From the NCBI RefSeq assembly GCF_009765165.1, contig NZ_VLNU01000001.1, positions 2,097,001 through 2,161,000 on the forward strand: 64,000 nt of DNA, written 5' to 3'. The stretch's first letter is position 1. Each line of letters opens with the position of its first letter. This document shows positions 9,387 through 19,178 of this stretch, piece after piece. The notes beneath the pieces are model-generated. The model was not told where the DNA came from. It made no database searches and saw only the letters and a list, made by a program, of their open reading frames with translations. The DNA is from Lysobacter panacisoli. GTDB taxonomy: Bacteria > Pseudomonadota > Gammaproteobacteria > Xanthomonadales > Xanthomonadaceae. The translations under genes were made by a program, and so were the position numbers.

Positions 9387-12161
9387 ATGGAAGGCTTGCT
9401 GGTCCTGCTTGGACTTGCCGTACTCGCCGTACCCGTTCTTCTGATCGTCGCGCTGGTCTCGCTCGGTGGAGTGAAGACGAGGCTCGACGATGTCGAGCGC
9501 CAGCTCCACGAGCTTCGCAACGCGCCCGTCGCACGTGGCGATGAAGGTGCGCTGGCCGGCCTGAAGGCCCGGGCCGCCGATCTCGAACGCCAGGTCGAAG
9601 CGCTGTGGCGTCTGGTGTCCCCGGGGCGCGCCGAAGCGACGACGCCCCTGCGCGAACCGCCCGCGCAGCGTCGCGCGCCCGAGCCGCCCGTCGCGGAGCC
9701 GCCTGCGCCGGAAGCGGTGCAGCCGACCGCGCCACCCGCGCGGGATGTTCCGCCGCCGCTTCCGTTCGAAACGCCCGCGCCTCGCACCGACATTCCGCGC
9801 GCCGAAGCACCGCGCCCGCGCAGGCCGCGCGACGAGCCCGCGCGACCCGATCCGGTCACCGTCGCAGTGCGCGCGGTGAAGCACTGGTTCATGACCGGCA
9901 ACGTGCCGGTCAAGATCGGCATCCTCGTGCTGTTCGCAGGTGTCGCCTCGCTGCTGAAGTACGCGAGCGACCAGGGCTGGATGCGCATGCCGATCGAACT
10001 GCGCCTGGCCGGCATCGCGGCTGCCGCGCTGGCCGCGCTGGTGTTCGCGTGGCGCAAGCGCGAGAGCCATCGCAGCTTCGCGCTGAGCCTGCAGGGCGGC
10101 GCCATCGGCATCCTGCTGCTGACGGTGTTCGCCGCATTCAAGCTTTACGGGTTGCTGCAGGCGGGGCCAGCGTTCGCGTTGAGCCTCGTGCTGATCGCCG
10201 GCGCGGGCGCGCTGGCGGTCCTGCAGAACGCGAAGGCGCTCGCGATCTTTGCGTTGCTCGCCGGCTTCCTCGCGCCGATATGGCTGTCGACCGGCAGCGG
10301 CAACCACGTCGCGCTGTTCTCGTACTACGCCGCGCTCAACTTGGCGATCCTCGGCGTGGCCTGGTGGAAGTCGTGGCGCGTGCTGAGCGTCCTTGGCTTC
10401 GTCTTCACCTTCGGCATCGGTGCGCTGTGGGGCGCTTACGACTACACGCCGGAGAAGTTCGCCAGCACCGAACCGTTCCTGCTGCTGTTCTTCGCGCTGT
10501 ATCTGGTGATCCCGTTGCTGCATGCGCGTCATCAGCCGGAGAGCCGGCGCGGTCTGGTCGAAGGTTGCCTGGTGTTCGGCATGCCGCTGGTCGCATTCGC
10601 GCTGCAGGCGGGACTGTTGCAGGGCGAACGCCTGCCACTGGCCTTCAACGCGCTCGGCCTCGCCGCGATCTACGCCGTGCTGGCGTGGTGGTTGCGACGT
10701 CGCGAAGGCTACGCCGCACTGATGCCGATGTACGCGCTGCTCGCGTTCGGATTCGCCACGCTGGCGGTGCCGCTGGCCTTGTCGGCTCGAGCGACGGCGA
10801 GCGTGTTCGCACTCGAGGGCGCGGCGCTGGTGTGGCTCGGCCTGCGCCAGCAGCGCATGCTCCCGCAGCTGGGCGGCGCGCTGCTGCAACTGCTCGCGGC
10901 GCTCGCGTTCGCTTCCGGCGATACGGCAGCGGGCGATGCGCCCATCGCCAATCCAGTGTTCATGAGCGCGCTGCTGATCGCGCTCGCCGGTTTCGCCAGT
11001 GCCTGGAACTACCGCCGCCGGGACGAGGATGGGAGTGCGCTCGCGTTCCCGTACTACCTGTGGGGGTTGGCATGGTGGATCGGGCTGGCCGTGAACGAAG
11101 TGGGCCGGTTCGTGCCCCATGAGCACCGCGTCGATGTGCTCTTCGTCTTCGCCGCGGTCACCGGCTGGCTAGCCGCGGAAGTGCAGCGTCGCCGCGCGGC
11201 CACCGCGCTGATCGCGACCGCACTGGCCGCGCTGGCCGCGGCCGCGCCGGCCGCACTGATGCAGGACAGCGTGCACGAGCATCCCTTCGGCGGTTACGGT
11301 GCGTGGGCGTGGCTGGTGTATGCGGTGCTGGGCGTGCGCACGCTGGTATGCCTGCGTCGCAGTGAGCATCCGCTCGCATCATGGGCGCAGTTCGTGTGGC
11401 TGCTGGTGTGGCCGCTGGTGCTGTCGCTGATGTTCGACTGGCTGAGCGCACGTTATGGACTCGCCGGTGGCTGGCGCGTCCTCGGCCTCGTGTTCCCGTG
11501 GTGCATGCTCGCGGCGCTGAGCCTGTTCCGCTGGCCGTGGCTGTGCACGCCGCTGGGCGAACAGTTCGATGCGTATCGCGGCGCCTTGCAGGCGACCTGC
11601 TTCGCGGTGCTGTCGCTGGCGTGGGTGTTCGCGCTGTTCATGGCCGACAGCGGTGCGCCGCTGCCGTGGATTCCGCTGCTCAATCCGCTCGAACTGGCGC
11701 AGCTCGCGATCCTGGTGCTGGTCGCATGCTGGCTGTGGTCCGACGACGCGCCAGAAACGCTGCGCCGCGTGCGTCCGCTGGGGCTGTCGCTGGCAGGCTT
11801 CCTGCTCGTGACCGCGAGCGTGCTTCGCACCGTGCATCACTGGGGCAGCATCGCGTGGAGCGATGGCCTGCTGTCGACCAGCCTCGCGCAGACCAGCCTC
11901 AGCGTGACGTGGAGCGTGCTCGGCGTGCTCGGCTGGGTGATCGGCTCGCGGCGCGGCCAGCGCGGTCTGTGGCTTGCCGGCGCGGTGCTGATGGGCGTGG
12001 TGCTGGCCAAGCTGCTGCTGGTGGATCGCAGCAATCTCGGCAACGTGCTCGGCATCGCGTCGTTCATCGCCTACGGGTTGCTGTGCACGGTCGTGGGTTA
12101 CATCGCGCCGGTGCCGCCGCGCCGCGAGGAATCGGAATCCGCCGAGGGCGAACCTGCATGA
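9387..12161 (+). CDS. DUF2339 large multispanning membrane protein
   Basis: 924 residues. One N-terminal membrane segment (about residues 4-27) is followed by a coiled-coil-like region (VKTRLDDVERQLHELRN, AADLERQVEALWRLV), a proline/alanine-rich linker to about residue 155, then roughly twenty or more membrane helices to the C-terminus. This is the architecture of the uncharacterised DUF2339 family. The downstream DUF3999 gene overlaps by four bases, a pairing seen in other proteobacteria, so the two products probably act together in the envelope. No catalytic motif is evident. The ATG is preceded by GGGGG and a candidate RNA hairpin. Confidence 0.88.
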   Translation: MEGLLVLLGLAVLAVPVLLIVALVSLGGVKTRLDDVERQLHELRNAPVARGDEGALAGLKARAADLERQVEALWRLVSPGRAEATTPLREPPAQRRAPEPPVAEPPAPEAVQPTAPPARDVPPPLPFETPAPRTDIPRAEAPRPRRPRDEPARPDPVTVAVRAVKHWFMTGNVPVKIGILVLFAGVASLLKYASDQGWMRMPIELRLAGIAAAALAALVFAWRKRESHRSFALSLQGGAIGILLLTVFAAFKLYGLLQAGPAFALSLVLIAGAGALAVLQNAKALAIFALLAGFLAPIWLSTGSGNHVALFSYYAALNLAILGVAWWKSWRVLSVLGFVFTFGIGALWGAYDYTPEKFASTEPFLLLFFALYLVIPLLHARHQPESRRGLVEGCLVFGMPLVAFALQAGLLQGERLPLAFNALGLAAIYAVLAWWLRRREGYAALMPMYALLAFGFATLAVPLALSARATASVFALEGAALVWLGLRQQRMLPQLGGALLQLLAALAFASGDTAAGDAPIANPVFMSALLIALAGFASAWNYRRRDEDGSALAFPYYLWGLAWWIGLAVNEVGRFVPHEHRVDVLFVFAAVTGWLAAEVQRRRAATALIATALAALAAAAPAALMQDSVHEHPFGGYGAWAWLVYAVLGVRTLVCLRRSEHPLASWAQFVWLLVWPLVLSLMFDWLSARYGLAGGWRVLGLVFPWCMLAALSLFRWPWLCTPLGEQFDAYRGALQATCFAVLSLAWVFALFMADSGAPLPWIPLLNPLELAQLAILVLVACWLWSDDAPETLRRVRPLGLSLAGFLLVTASVLRTVHHWGSIAWSDGLLSTSLAQTSLSVTWSVLGVLGWVIGSRRGQRGLWLAGAVLMGVVLAKLLLVDRSNLGNVLGIASFIAYGLLCTVVGYIAPVPPRREESESAEGEPA

Positions 12162-13495
12162 AGAAGCTCCTGTGGCTCCTGATGGTTCCGCTCGCCGCGA
12201 ACGCGGGCAGCGACTACGCGCGCCAGTGGCCGTTGCAGCTGGAAACGCCGGATGCGGGCGCGTATCGCGTCGTGCTGGACGAAACGGTCTATCGGCAGTT
12301 GCAGTCGCCCACGCTGGCCGACCTCGACGTGCTCGACGCGCAGGGGCGACCCGTGCCGACCGCGCTGATCGATCCAGTCGTGCCGGAAGCACCGCGTGCC
12401 CGTGCGGTCGAGCTCCCGTGGTTTCCGCTGCCTGCAGGTCGCGAATCGAGCGACATCGCCTCGATCAGCGAGATCGCCACCGATGGCAGCCTGCGTCGCG
12501 TCGAATGGCGCACGGCTACGAGCGATGGCGCGGCCGGCGGATTCCTGCTCGACGCGAGCCAGCTCGATGCGCCGATCCATGCACTTCGCGTGCAATGGAC
12601 GGCAGGACAGGCGCCGTTCGACCTCGCCGTGCGTGTGAGCGCATCCGACGATCTGCGCGACTGGCGCACCGTCGCCGACGACGCGCATCTGGTCGAACTG
12701 GAGAATGCGGGCCGGCGTGTGCTGCGCGACCGCATCGAACTCTCGCCGGCGAAAGCCCGCTATCTGCGCGTGATGCCGCTGGATCCGCGCGCGCGTCCGC
12801 TGCAGGTAAATGCGGTTACGGCCGAACTCGACGCGCCTGCGGTCGCCTTGGACTGGCAATGGCGCACGCTGCAGGGAACGCGCGTCGAGGCCGCCGACAA
12901 GTCGGTGCATTACGAATTCCAGCTCGACGGTCGTTTCCCCGTCGTGCTGGCCGACATCTCACTGCCGGGCAACAGCAGCGGCGAATGGCGGCTGCAGGCG
13001 CGCGAGGACGCGAGTGCGCCGTGGCGCGACGTCGCGCCGCCGTGGATGGCGTATCGCCTCGAACAGTCCGGGCAGAGCGAAGCATCGCCACCGCAATCGC
13101 TGTCCGGTGTGCATCGCGACCGTCTGTGGCGGCTGACACCGCGCGGCGGTGCGGGTGTCACCGACGTGCCGCAGCTGCGCCTGGGGTATCGCCCGGAAGC
13201 GCTGGTCTTCGTCGCGCAGGGAGCGGAACCATTCGCCCTCGTCGCCGGCAGCGCACGCGCGCATCGCGCCGAAGCGCCGCTGGGCGGGATGATCGATGCG
13301 ATGCGCGCCAAGCGCGGCATGCAATGGCAGCCGGCACGCGCGACGTTGCACGCATCGACCGTGCTGGGCGGCGACGAGGCACTCGCACCTGCGCCCAGGC
13401 CGCGCGACTGGAAGACCTGGCTGCTGTGGGGCCTGCTTGTGGCGGGCGCGGTGCTGGTGGGCGGCTTCGCGGTCAGTCTGCTGCGTCGCTCGTGA
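12158..13495 (+). CDS. DUF3999 secreted/membrane-anchored protein
   Basis: 445 residues. A signal peptide of about 17 residues (WLLMVPLAANA) leads into a beta-rich periplasmic region. One C-terminal membrane helix (WLLWGLLVAGAVLVGGFAV) with an RRS tail follows. The topology is therefore periplasmic domain plus C-terminal anchor. It is the partner of the upstream DUF2339 gene (ATGA overlap, translational coupling). Sugar-binding-like beta-sandwich folds are possible but cannot be shown by eye. A 12-bp bidirectional hairpin separates it from convergent nrdB. Confidence 0.86.
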   Translation: MKKLLWLLMVPLAANAGSDYARQWPLQLETPDAGAYRVVLDETVYRQLQSPTLADLDVLDAQGRPVPTALIDPVVPEAPRARAVELPWFPLPAGRESSDIASISEIATDGSLRRVEWRTATSDGAAGGFLLDASQLDAPIHALRVQWTAGQAPFDLAVRVSASDDLRDWRTVADDAHLVELENAGRRVLRDRIELSPAKARYLRVMPLDPRARPLQVNAVTAELDAPAVALDWQWRTLQGTRVEAADKSVHYEFQLDGRFPVVLADISLPGNSSGEWRLQAREDASAPWRDVAPPWMAYRLEQSGQSEASPPQSLSGVHRDRLWRLTPRGGAGVTDVPQLRLGYRPEALVFVAQGAEPFALVAGSARAHRAEAPLGGMIDAMRAKRGMQWQPARATLHASTVLGGDEALAPAPRPRDWKTWLLWGLLVAGAVLVGGFAVSLLRRS

Positions 13496-13500
13496 CGTTG

Positions 13501-13528
13501 CATGGCGTGCCGCTGACGGCACGCCATG
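13501..13528. terminator. Bidirectional hairpin between DUF3999 gene and nrdB
   Basis: A perfect 12-bp stem (CATGGCGTGCCG with CGGCACGCCATG) and CTGA loop lies between the two convergent stops. It has no long T run, so it is a likely but not certain terminator for both directions. Confidence 0.65.
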
Positions 13529-13537
13529 CGCGCAGGA

Positions 13538-14548
13538 TCAGAACGCCGCGTCGAATGCCACTTCGCCTTCGACGCCGACCTGGTACGCCGACACGCGGCG
13601 TTCGAAGAAGTTGGTCACTTCCTGCACGTCCTGCAGATCCATGAACGCGAACGGATTGCTTGCGCCGAAATGGCGCGGCATTCCCAGCTGCACCAGTCGC
13701 TGGTCAGCGCAGTACTGCAGGTACTGGCGCATGTCCTTCGGCGACAGGCCGGCGACGCCGCCGGACAGCACGTCCTGCGCGAACTGCATCTCGCATTCGA
13801 CCGCCTCTTCAAGCATGCGCACGACCTGCGCCTTAAGCTCGTCGTCGAACAGCTCCGGCTCCTCGCTGCGCGCGGTGCGGATCACTTCGAACGCAAACGC
13901 CATGTGGCAGCTTTCGTCGCGGAACACCCAGTTCGTGCCCGACGCCAGTCCATGCAGCAGTCCGCGCGAGCGCAGGTAGTACACGTAGGCGAACGCGGCG
14001 AAGAAGAACAGGCCTTCGATGCAGCAGGCGAAGCAGATCAGGTTGAGCAGGAACTGGCGACGCTGCGCGGTGGTCTCGATGCGCGACAGGCCCTGGATCG
14101 AGTCGATCCACTTGAAGCAGAACTCGGCCTTGGCGCGAATCGACGGAATGTTCTCCACCGCATCGAACGCCTTCGCGCGCGCGACCGGATCGGGCAGGTA
14201 GGTGTCGAGCAGGGTGAGGTAGAACTGCACGTGCAGCGCTTCCTCATACAGCTGGCGCGACAGGTACATGCGCGCTTCCGGCGCGTTGATGTGCTGGTAG
14301 AGGTTCAGCACCAGGTTGTTCGCGACGATGGAATCGCCGGTGGCGAAGAACGCGACGAGGCGTTCGATCAGGTGGCGCTCGGCCGGGCCGAGCTTGTGCT
14401 TCAGATCGTTGACGTCGAGCGAGAAATCGACTTCCTCGACCGTCCACGTGTTGCGGATCGCATCGCGGTACATCTCGTAGAACTGCGGATAACGCATCGG
14501 CCGCAGCGTGAGGTCGAAGCCGGGGTCGAGCAGGTGGGACTGTGTCAT
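13538..14548 (-). CDS. nrdB: Ribonucleotide reductase class I, beta subunit
   Basis: 336 residues. Di-iron ligands are visible in EALHVQFY, where the Glu and His ligands are followed four residues later by the tyrosine expected to carry the radical, and in DESCHMAFAFEVI. The subunit supplies the tyrosyl radical that the alpha subunit uses to reduce ribonucleotides. It is the second gene after nrdA, separated by 192 bases that carry a large palindromic repeat. The C-terminus ends EVAFDAAF. Confidence 0.97.
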   Translation of the reverse strand: MTQSHLLDPGFDLTLRPMRYPQFYEMYRDAIRNTWTVEEVDFSLDVNDLKHKLGPAERHLIERLVAFFATGDSIVANNLVLNLYQHINAPEARMYLSRQLYEEALHVQFYLTLLDTYLPDPVARAKAFDAVENIPSIRAKAEFCFKWIDSIQGLSRIETTAQRRQFLLNLICFACCIEGLFFFAAFAYVYYLRSRGLLHGLASGTNWVFRDESCHMAFAFEVIRTARSEEPELFDDELKAQVVRMLEEAVECEMQFAQDVLSGGVAGLSPKDMRQYLQYCADQRLVQLGMPRHFGASNPFAFMDLQDVQEVTNFFERRVSAYQVGVEGEVAFDAAF

Positions 14549-14566
14549 TACGGATCCTTGGAGTGA

Positions 14567-14735
14567 CCCTCTCCCCTTGTGGGAGAGGGTGGCGCGCAGC
14601 GCCGGGAGAGGGCGCGCGCAGCGCGGGAGAAGGGCGCCAGGGGAGGGATCGCTCGGCGTTCTAGGGGAGGGATGCCTCGCGTCCCCTCTCCCTGGCGCCT
14701 TCGGCGCCTGTCCCTCTCCCGCAAGGGGAGAGGGA
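14567..14735. repeat. Type A palindromic repeat cluster between nrdA and nrdB
   Basis: Several CCCTCTCCC / GGGAGAGGG hairpins flank inner GGCGCC and GCGCGC arms, and the two ends are inverted copies of each other. It occupies nearly the whole 192-base gap inside the presumed nrdAB transcript. Copies occur at eight places in the window. It may cause RNA folding, pausing or processing between the two subunit messages. Confidence 0.85.
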
Positions 14736-14740
14736 AGAAA

Positions 14741-17215
14741 TCACTGGCAGGCCTCGCACGCCTCGGGATTCTCCAGCGAGCACGCCACGGCTTCGACCGG
14801 CGTGTACTCGGGTTTCGGCGTTTGCGCAGCGGTACCGCTGACCGTCGCCTTGGCGATCTTCGTCGCCGGGCGCGAGCGCAGGTAGTAGGTCGTCTTCAGC
14901 CCCTTCTTCCACGCGTACATGTACATCGACGACAGCTGGCCGATGTTCGGGCTTTCGATGAAGAGGTTCAGCGACTGGCTCTGGTCGATGAACGCGCCGC
15001 GCTCGGCGGCCATGTCGATCAGCGAACGCATCGGCAGCTCCCACGCCGTGCGATAGACCGCGCGCAGCGATTCGGGGATCGCATCGATGCCCTGGATCGA
15101 ACCCTCGGTCATCTTGATGCGGTCGCGCAGTTCCGGCGTCCACAGTCCGAGCGCCTTCAGCTCTTCGACGAGGTAACGGTTGACCACGAGGAAGTCGCCC
15201 GACAACGTCTCGCGCTTGAACAGGTTCGACACCTGCGGCTCGATGCATTCGTAGCAGCCGGCGATGGACGCAATCGTCGCGGTCGGCGCGATCGCGATCA
15301 GCAGCGAATTACGCAGGCCGTTCTCGGCGATGCGCGCACGCAGCGCATTCCAGCGATCGTCGTCCTCCGGCGTCACACCCCAGGCTTCGAACTGCAGCTC
15401 GCCCTGCGCCGCGCGCGTGTCCTCGAAGCCCGGATGGCGGCCGCGCTCCATCGCCAGTTCGTTGGACGCCGACAGCGCGTGGAAGTAGATCGCCTCGGCG
15501 ATCTTCTTCGACAGTGCGCGCGCGGCATCTGAATCGAACGGAAGGCGCAGCTTGAAGAACACGTCCTGCAGGCCCATCACACCGAGGCCGACCGGACGCC
15601 ATTTCAGGTTCGCGCGGCGCGCGGTTTCGATCGGGTAGTAGTTCAGGTCGATCACGCGGTCGAGCTGGCGTACGGCCAAGCGCACGGTCTCGGCCAGCTT
15701 GTCGAAGTCGAAACGGCCAGCCTCGCCGTGCAGCGGACCGTCGTCGAAGAGCTCGACGTGGTGCGACAGGTTGATCGAACCGAGGTTGCACACTGCCGTT
15801 TCGTCCTGCGAGGTGACTTCGAGGATCTCCGTGCACAGATTCGACAGGTGTACGACGTTGCCGTCGCGCAGGGTCTGGTTGCAGGCGCGGTTGGACTTGT
15901 CCTTGAAGTTCATCCAGCCGTTGCCGGTTTGCGCCAGCGTGCGCATCATCCGCGCGTACAGGTCGCGCGCCTTGACCTTCTTCACCGCCAGGCCCGCGAC
16001 TTCCGCGGCGTGGTAGGCGCGGTCGAACGCTTCGCCCCACAGGTCGGTCAGCTGCGGCACCTTGGCCGGATCGAACATCGACCACTCGCCGTCGGCTTCG
16101 ACGCGGCGCATGAATTCGTCCGGGATCCAGTTGGCGAGGTTGAGGTTGTGCGTGCGGCGCGCTTCGTCGCCGGTGTTGTCGCGCAGCTCGAGGAATTCCT
16201 CCATGTCCGCGTGCCACGGTTCCAGGTACACGCAGGCCGCGCCCTTGCGCTTGCCGCCCTGGTTCACCGCTGCGACGGAGGCGTCGAGCGTCTTCAACCA
16301 CGGCACGATGCCGTTGGACAGGCCGTTGGTCGAACGGATGAGCGAGCCGCGCGAACGGATGCGCGTGTACGACAGGCCGATGCCGCCGCTGAACTTGCTC
16401 AGCTTCGCCACGTCCATGTAGCGCTTGTAGATGCTTTCCAGCGAGTCCTCTGGCGAGTCGAGCAGGAAGCAGCTCGACAGCTGTTCGTGCGTGGTGCCCG
16501 AGTTGAACAGCGTCGGCGAGGACGGGATGTAGTCCAGCTGCGCCATGCGCCGATACAGCGCCAGCGCCTCGTTGACGTCCTCGCTCAACGCGCAGGCGAT
16601 GCGCAGGAAGAACTGCTGCGGCGTCTCGATCACCGTGCGCGCGGTCGGATGGCGCAGCAGGTAGCGGTCGTACAGCGTGCGCAGGCCGAAGTAGTCGAAG
16701 CGCTGGTTCAACGAGGGATCGATCGCGTCGTTGAGCTTGCGCGCGTTGGCCTGCACGAACGTCAGCAGGCGGTCGTTGATGAGGCCCAGTTCGTGCCCGC
16801 GCTGCACCGACTGCGAGAACGCATGGATCTCAAGCCCCGCGACTTCCTTCTCGATCACGCCGGCGAGCAGGCGCGCGGCGAGGCGGCCGTACTCGGGCTC
16901 CTCGGCGGTGAGCAGTGCGGCGGTGCGGATCGACAGTTCGTCCAGCTCGCGCGTGCTTGCGCCGTCGTAGAGGCCGGAGATGGTGCGCGTGGCCACGCGC
17001 ATCGGATCGACCGCGAACAGGCCTTCGCCGTTGCGCGTCACCGCGCGCACGATCTTGTTGAGGTCGACCGGTTCGCGACGGCCGCTGCGCTTGGTCACCG
17101 TCATGGTGACGTTGGCGGCGGGCGGGGTCAGGGCGAAGCCCGGCGACGGCTCGGCGTCGCGGTTCGACGCGGCGGCGGGCGCCGCGACGGCGGACGCTTC
17201 GGTGATGGCATTCAT
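14741..17215 (-). CDS. nrdA: Ribonucleotide reductase class I, alpha subunit
   Basis: 824 residues. One ATP-cone allosteric domain lies at about residues 37-130 ([19 protein letters not shown]). The catalytic barrel follows ([57 protein letters not shown]). The C-terminal redox pair is CEACQ. The enzyme converts NDPs to dNDPs for DNA synthesis and does not need B12. Its 5' region nevertheless holds a cobalamin riboswitch, so expression probably falls when B12 is plentiful and a B12-dependent class II enzyme can take over. A DnaA box lies just upstream of the promoter. Confidence 0.97.
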   Translation of the reverse strand: MNAITEASAVAAPAAASNRDAEPSPGFALTPPAANVTMTVTKRSGRREPVDLNKIVRAVTRNGEGLFAVDPMRVATRTISGLYDGASTRELDELSIRTAALLTAEEPEYGRLAARLLAGVIEKEVAGLEIHAFSQSVQRGHELGLINDRLLTFVQANARKLNDAIDPSLNQRFDYFGLRTLYDRYLLRHPTARTVIETPQQFFLRIACALSEDVNEALALYRRMAQLDYIPSSPTLFNSGTTHEQLSSCFLLDSPEDSLESIYKRYMDVAKLSKFSGGIGLSYTRIRSRGSLIRSTNGLSNGIVPWLKTLDASVAAVNQGGKRKGAACVYLEPWHADMEEFLELRDNTGDEARRTHNLNLANWIPDEFMRRVEADGEWSMFDPAKVPQLTDLWGEAFDRAYHAAEVAGLAVKKVKARDLYARMMRTLAQTGNGWMNFKDKSNRACNQTLRDGNVVHLSNLCTEILEVTSQDETAVCNLGSINLSHHVELFDDGPLHGEAGRFDFDKLAETVRLAVRQLDRVIDLNYYPIETARRANLKWRPVGLGVMGLQDVFFKLRLPFDSDAARALSKKIAEAIYFHALSASNELAMERGRHPGFEDTRAAQGELQFEAWGVTPEDDDRWNALRARIAENGLRNSLLIAIAPTATIASIAGCYECIEPQVSNLFKRETLSGDFLVVNRYLVEELKALGLWTPELRDRIKMTEGSIQGIDAIPESLRAVYRTAWELPMRSLIDMAAERGAFIDQSQSLNLFIESPNIGQLSSMYMYAWKKGLKTTYYLRSRPATKIAKATVSGTAAQTPKPEYTPVEAVACSLENPEACEACQ

Positions 17216-17417
17216 GGCGGACTCCAGTGCGTGGGCGCACGTCTGGCCGTCCTCTCCCTCGAAGGACGACGCGGGCGCGGGGCCATCAGCATGGAAACGG
17301 GGTGTCGCGCAGCCCGAGACGGACCGGCGCGGCGACGGCGGAAACCGTCACCGGATGCGACACCGACCGTCTTCCCTCCGAAGACTCCCTGGCCGGTCAC
17401 CACGCGGTGTGCAACGC

Positions 17418-17625
17418 GCGGCTGTCGGCAGGTCTTCGGGCTCGGGACCAGACGCGCACGTGTGCCGCGTCGCCTACCGGTGGCCGCTTCCCAGGCGTGA
17501 CGCCCAGTGCCAAGGCCACTTTCGTTTCCCATACCGCTGCGGGGCAGCGCCGGCCTTGGAGGCGATGCCTTTGCATCGCGTCCGCACCGGCTTCCCTTTT
17601 AATCCGACCCGTAGGTCGGCACCGA
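17418..17625 (-). promoter_or_regulatory. Cobalamin riboswitch in the nrdA leader
   Basis: Read on the - strand, the segment contains AAAAGGGAAGCCGGTGCGG, then GCCGGCGCTGCCCCGCAGC, then GCACTGGG, GCCTGGGAAGC and finally GAGCCCGAAGACCTGCC. This is the ordered set of conserved cobalamin-riboswitch blocks, including the B12 box. It ends about 200 bases before the nrdA ATG and begins just downstream of the promoter. Family knowledge: adenosylcobalamin binding turns expression down. Confidence 0.93.
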
Positions 17626-17632
17626 CGGCCAC

Positions 17633-17661
17633 AACATAGTGGGGGCTGTCGGATCCGTCAA
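17633..17661 (-). promoter_or_regulatory. Sigma-70-like promoter of nrdAB
   Basis: On the - strand, TTGACG (17656-17661) and TATGTT (17633-17638) are separated by exactly 17 bases. Transcription would start around 17625, immediately before the riboswitch. Confidence 0.72.
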
Positions 17662-17671
17662 CGCAAAATCT

Positions 17672-17680
17672 TGTGGATAA
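17672..17680 (-). promoter_or_regulatory. Perfect DnaA box upstream of nrdA promoter
   Basis: TTATCCACA on the - strand matches the high-affinity DnaA consensus exactly and lies 10 bases upstream of the -35 hexamer. E. coli nrdAB is known to be controlled by DnaA boxes upstream of its promoter. The same arrangement is inferred here. Confidence 0.7.
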
Positions 17681-17705
17681 CCGCAGATTCGGCACGTCGT
17701 TCGAT

Positions 17706-17734
17706 TTGCCCGTGCGTGACTCGCGGGGGACAAT
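17706..17734 (+). promoter_or_regulatory. Candidate promoter of pgk
   Basis: TTGCCC (17706-17711) and GACAAT (17729-17734) are separated by 17 bases, each matching four of six consensus positions. They lie 95 bases before the pgk ATG in the divergent nrdA/pgk region. Confidence 0.5.
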
Positions 17735-17829
17735 GCACGGCCCGACGGACGCGAAACGTGCGGCCCGCCGACCTCCCGATCACCCCCCATCCGACCCTTC
17801 CCCGCGGAAGGGCAGCAGAGGAAGCACCC

Positions 17830-19005
17830 ATGTCCATCGTCCGCATGTCCGACCTCGATCTCGCCGGCAAGCGCGTGTTGATCCGCGAAGATCTCAACGT
17901 GCCGATCGATTCCGGCCGCATCACCTCCGAGCAGCGCATCACCGCGTCCCTGCCGACGATGAAGCTGGCGCTGGAGAAGGGCGCGGCGGTGATGGTCACC
18001 TCGCACCTGGGCCGTCCGAAGGAAGGCACCTGGACGCAGGAGGATTCGCTCGCGCCGGTGGCCAAGCGCCTGTCGGAGCTGCTCGGCATCGACGTGCCGC
18101 TGGTGAAGGACTGGGTCGATGGCGTGGACGTGAAGCCGGGCCAGCTGGTGCTGCTCGAAAACTGCCGCATGAACGTCGGCGAGGCCAAGGACGACGAAGC
18201 GCTGTCGAAGAAGTACGCCGCGCTGTGCGACGTGTATGTCATGGACGCTTTCGGCACCGCGCACCGCGCGCAGGCGTCCACGCACGGCGCGCTGCGTTTC
18301 GCCAAGGTCGCCGCCGGCGGCCCGCTGTTGATGGCCGAACTCGACGCGCTCGCCAAGGCGCTCGACAACCCGGCGCGCCCGCTGCTCGCCATCGTCGCCG
18401 GCTCCAAGGTGTCGACCAAGCTGGAACTGCTGGCCTCGCTGGTGTCCAAGGTCGACCAGCTGATCGTCGGCGGCGGCATCGCCAATACCTTCATCGCCGC
18501 GATGGGCCACGGAGTGGGCAAGTCGCTGGTCGAGAACGACCTGATCGACACCGCGAAGAAGATCATGGCCGACGCGAAGGCGCGCGGCGCCGACATCCCG
18601 GTGCCGACCGACGTCGTGGTCGCGCCGGCCTTCGCCGCCGACGCGCCGGCGACGGTCAAGGCGGTCGACGCGGTCGGCGCGGACGACATGATCCTCGACA
18701 TCGGCCCGCAGACCGCCGCGCGCTACGCCGAGTTGATCAAGGCCGCCGGCACGGTGGTGTGGAACGGTCCGGTCGGCGTGTTCGAGTTCGACGCGTTCAG
18801 CAAGGGCACGGAAACGCTGGCGCGCGCCATCGCCGCGAGCAAGGCGTTCTCCATCGCCGGCGGCGGCGACACGCTCGCGGCCGTGGACAAGTACGGCATC
18901 GAACGCGACGTGTCCTACATCTCCACCGGCGGCGGCGCGTTCCTGGAATTCCTGGAAGGCAAGGAACTGCCGGCCGTGGCGGCGCTGAAGGCACGCGCGA
19001 AGTAA
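17830..19005 (+). CDS. pgk: Phosphoglycerate kinase
   Basis: 391 residues, normal for bacteria. The N-terminal substrate-binding motif [13 protein letters not shown] is present, followed by [10 protein letters not shown] and [11 protein letters not shown]. The C-terminal nucleotide-binding half carries [11 protein letters not shown] and [15 protein letters not shown]. The enzyme makes ATP and 3-phosphoglycerate from 1,3-bisphosphoglycerate, directly following GapA in glycolysis. The start at 17830 is set by conservation of [12 protein letters not shown] type A repeat follows the stop before the HAD gene. Confidence 0.98.
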   Translation: MSIVRMSDLDLAGKRVLIREDLNVPIDSGRITSEQRITASLPTMKLALEKGAAVMVTSHLGRPKEGTWTQEDSLAPVAKRLSELLGIDVPLVKDWVDGVDVKPGQLVLLENCRMNVGEAKDDEALSKKYAALCDVYVMDAFGTAHRAQASTHGALRFAKVAAGGPLLMAELDALAKALDNPARPLLAIVAGSKVSTKLELLASLVSKVDQLIVGGGIANTFIAAMGHGVGKSLVENDLIDTAKKIMADAKARGADIPVPTDVVVAPAFAADAPATVKAVDAVGADDMILDIGPQTAARYAELIKAAGTVVWNGPVGVFEFDAFSKGTETLARAIAASKAFSIAGGGDTLAAVDKYGIERDVSYISTGGGAFLEFLEGKELPAVAALKARAK

Positions 19006-19019
19006 CGATCCCCATGTTC

Positions 19020-19154
19020 TTCCCTCTCCCATTGAGGGAGAGGGACAGGCCGCCGCAGGCGGCCAGGGAGAGGGGTAAGGCTGTCGAACACGCCGCTTAG
19101 CGGCTCCCCTCTTCCGCCCTTCGGGCACCTTCTCCCGCGAGGGGAGAAGGAAAA
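19020..19154. repeat. Type A palindromic repeat, copy 2
   Basis: CCCTCTCCC-ATTGA-GGGAGAGGG followed by ACAGGCCGCCGCAGGCGGCC and AGGGAGAGGGG, then a second CTTCTCCCGCGAGGGGAGAAGG hairpin. It fills most of the gap between pgk and the HAD phosphatase. Confidence 0.88.
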
Positions 19155-19178
19155 TCTTCGTGAGGAAACGGACACGTA

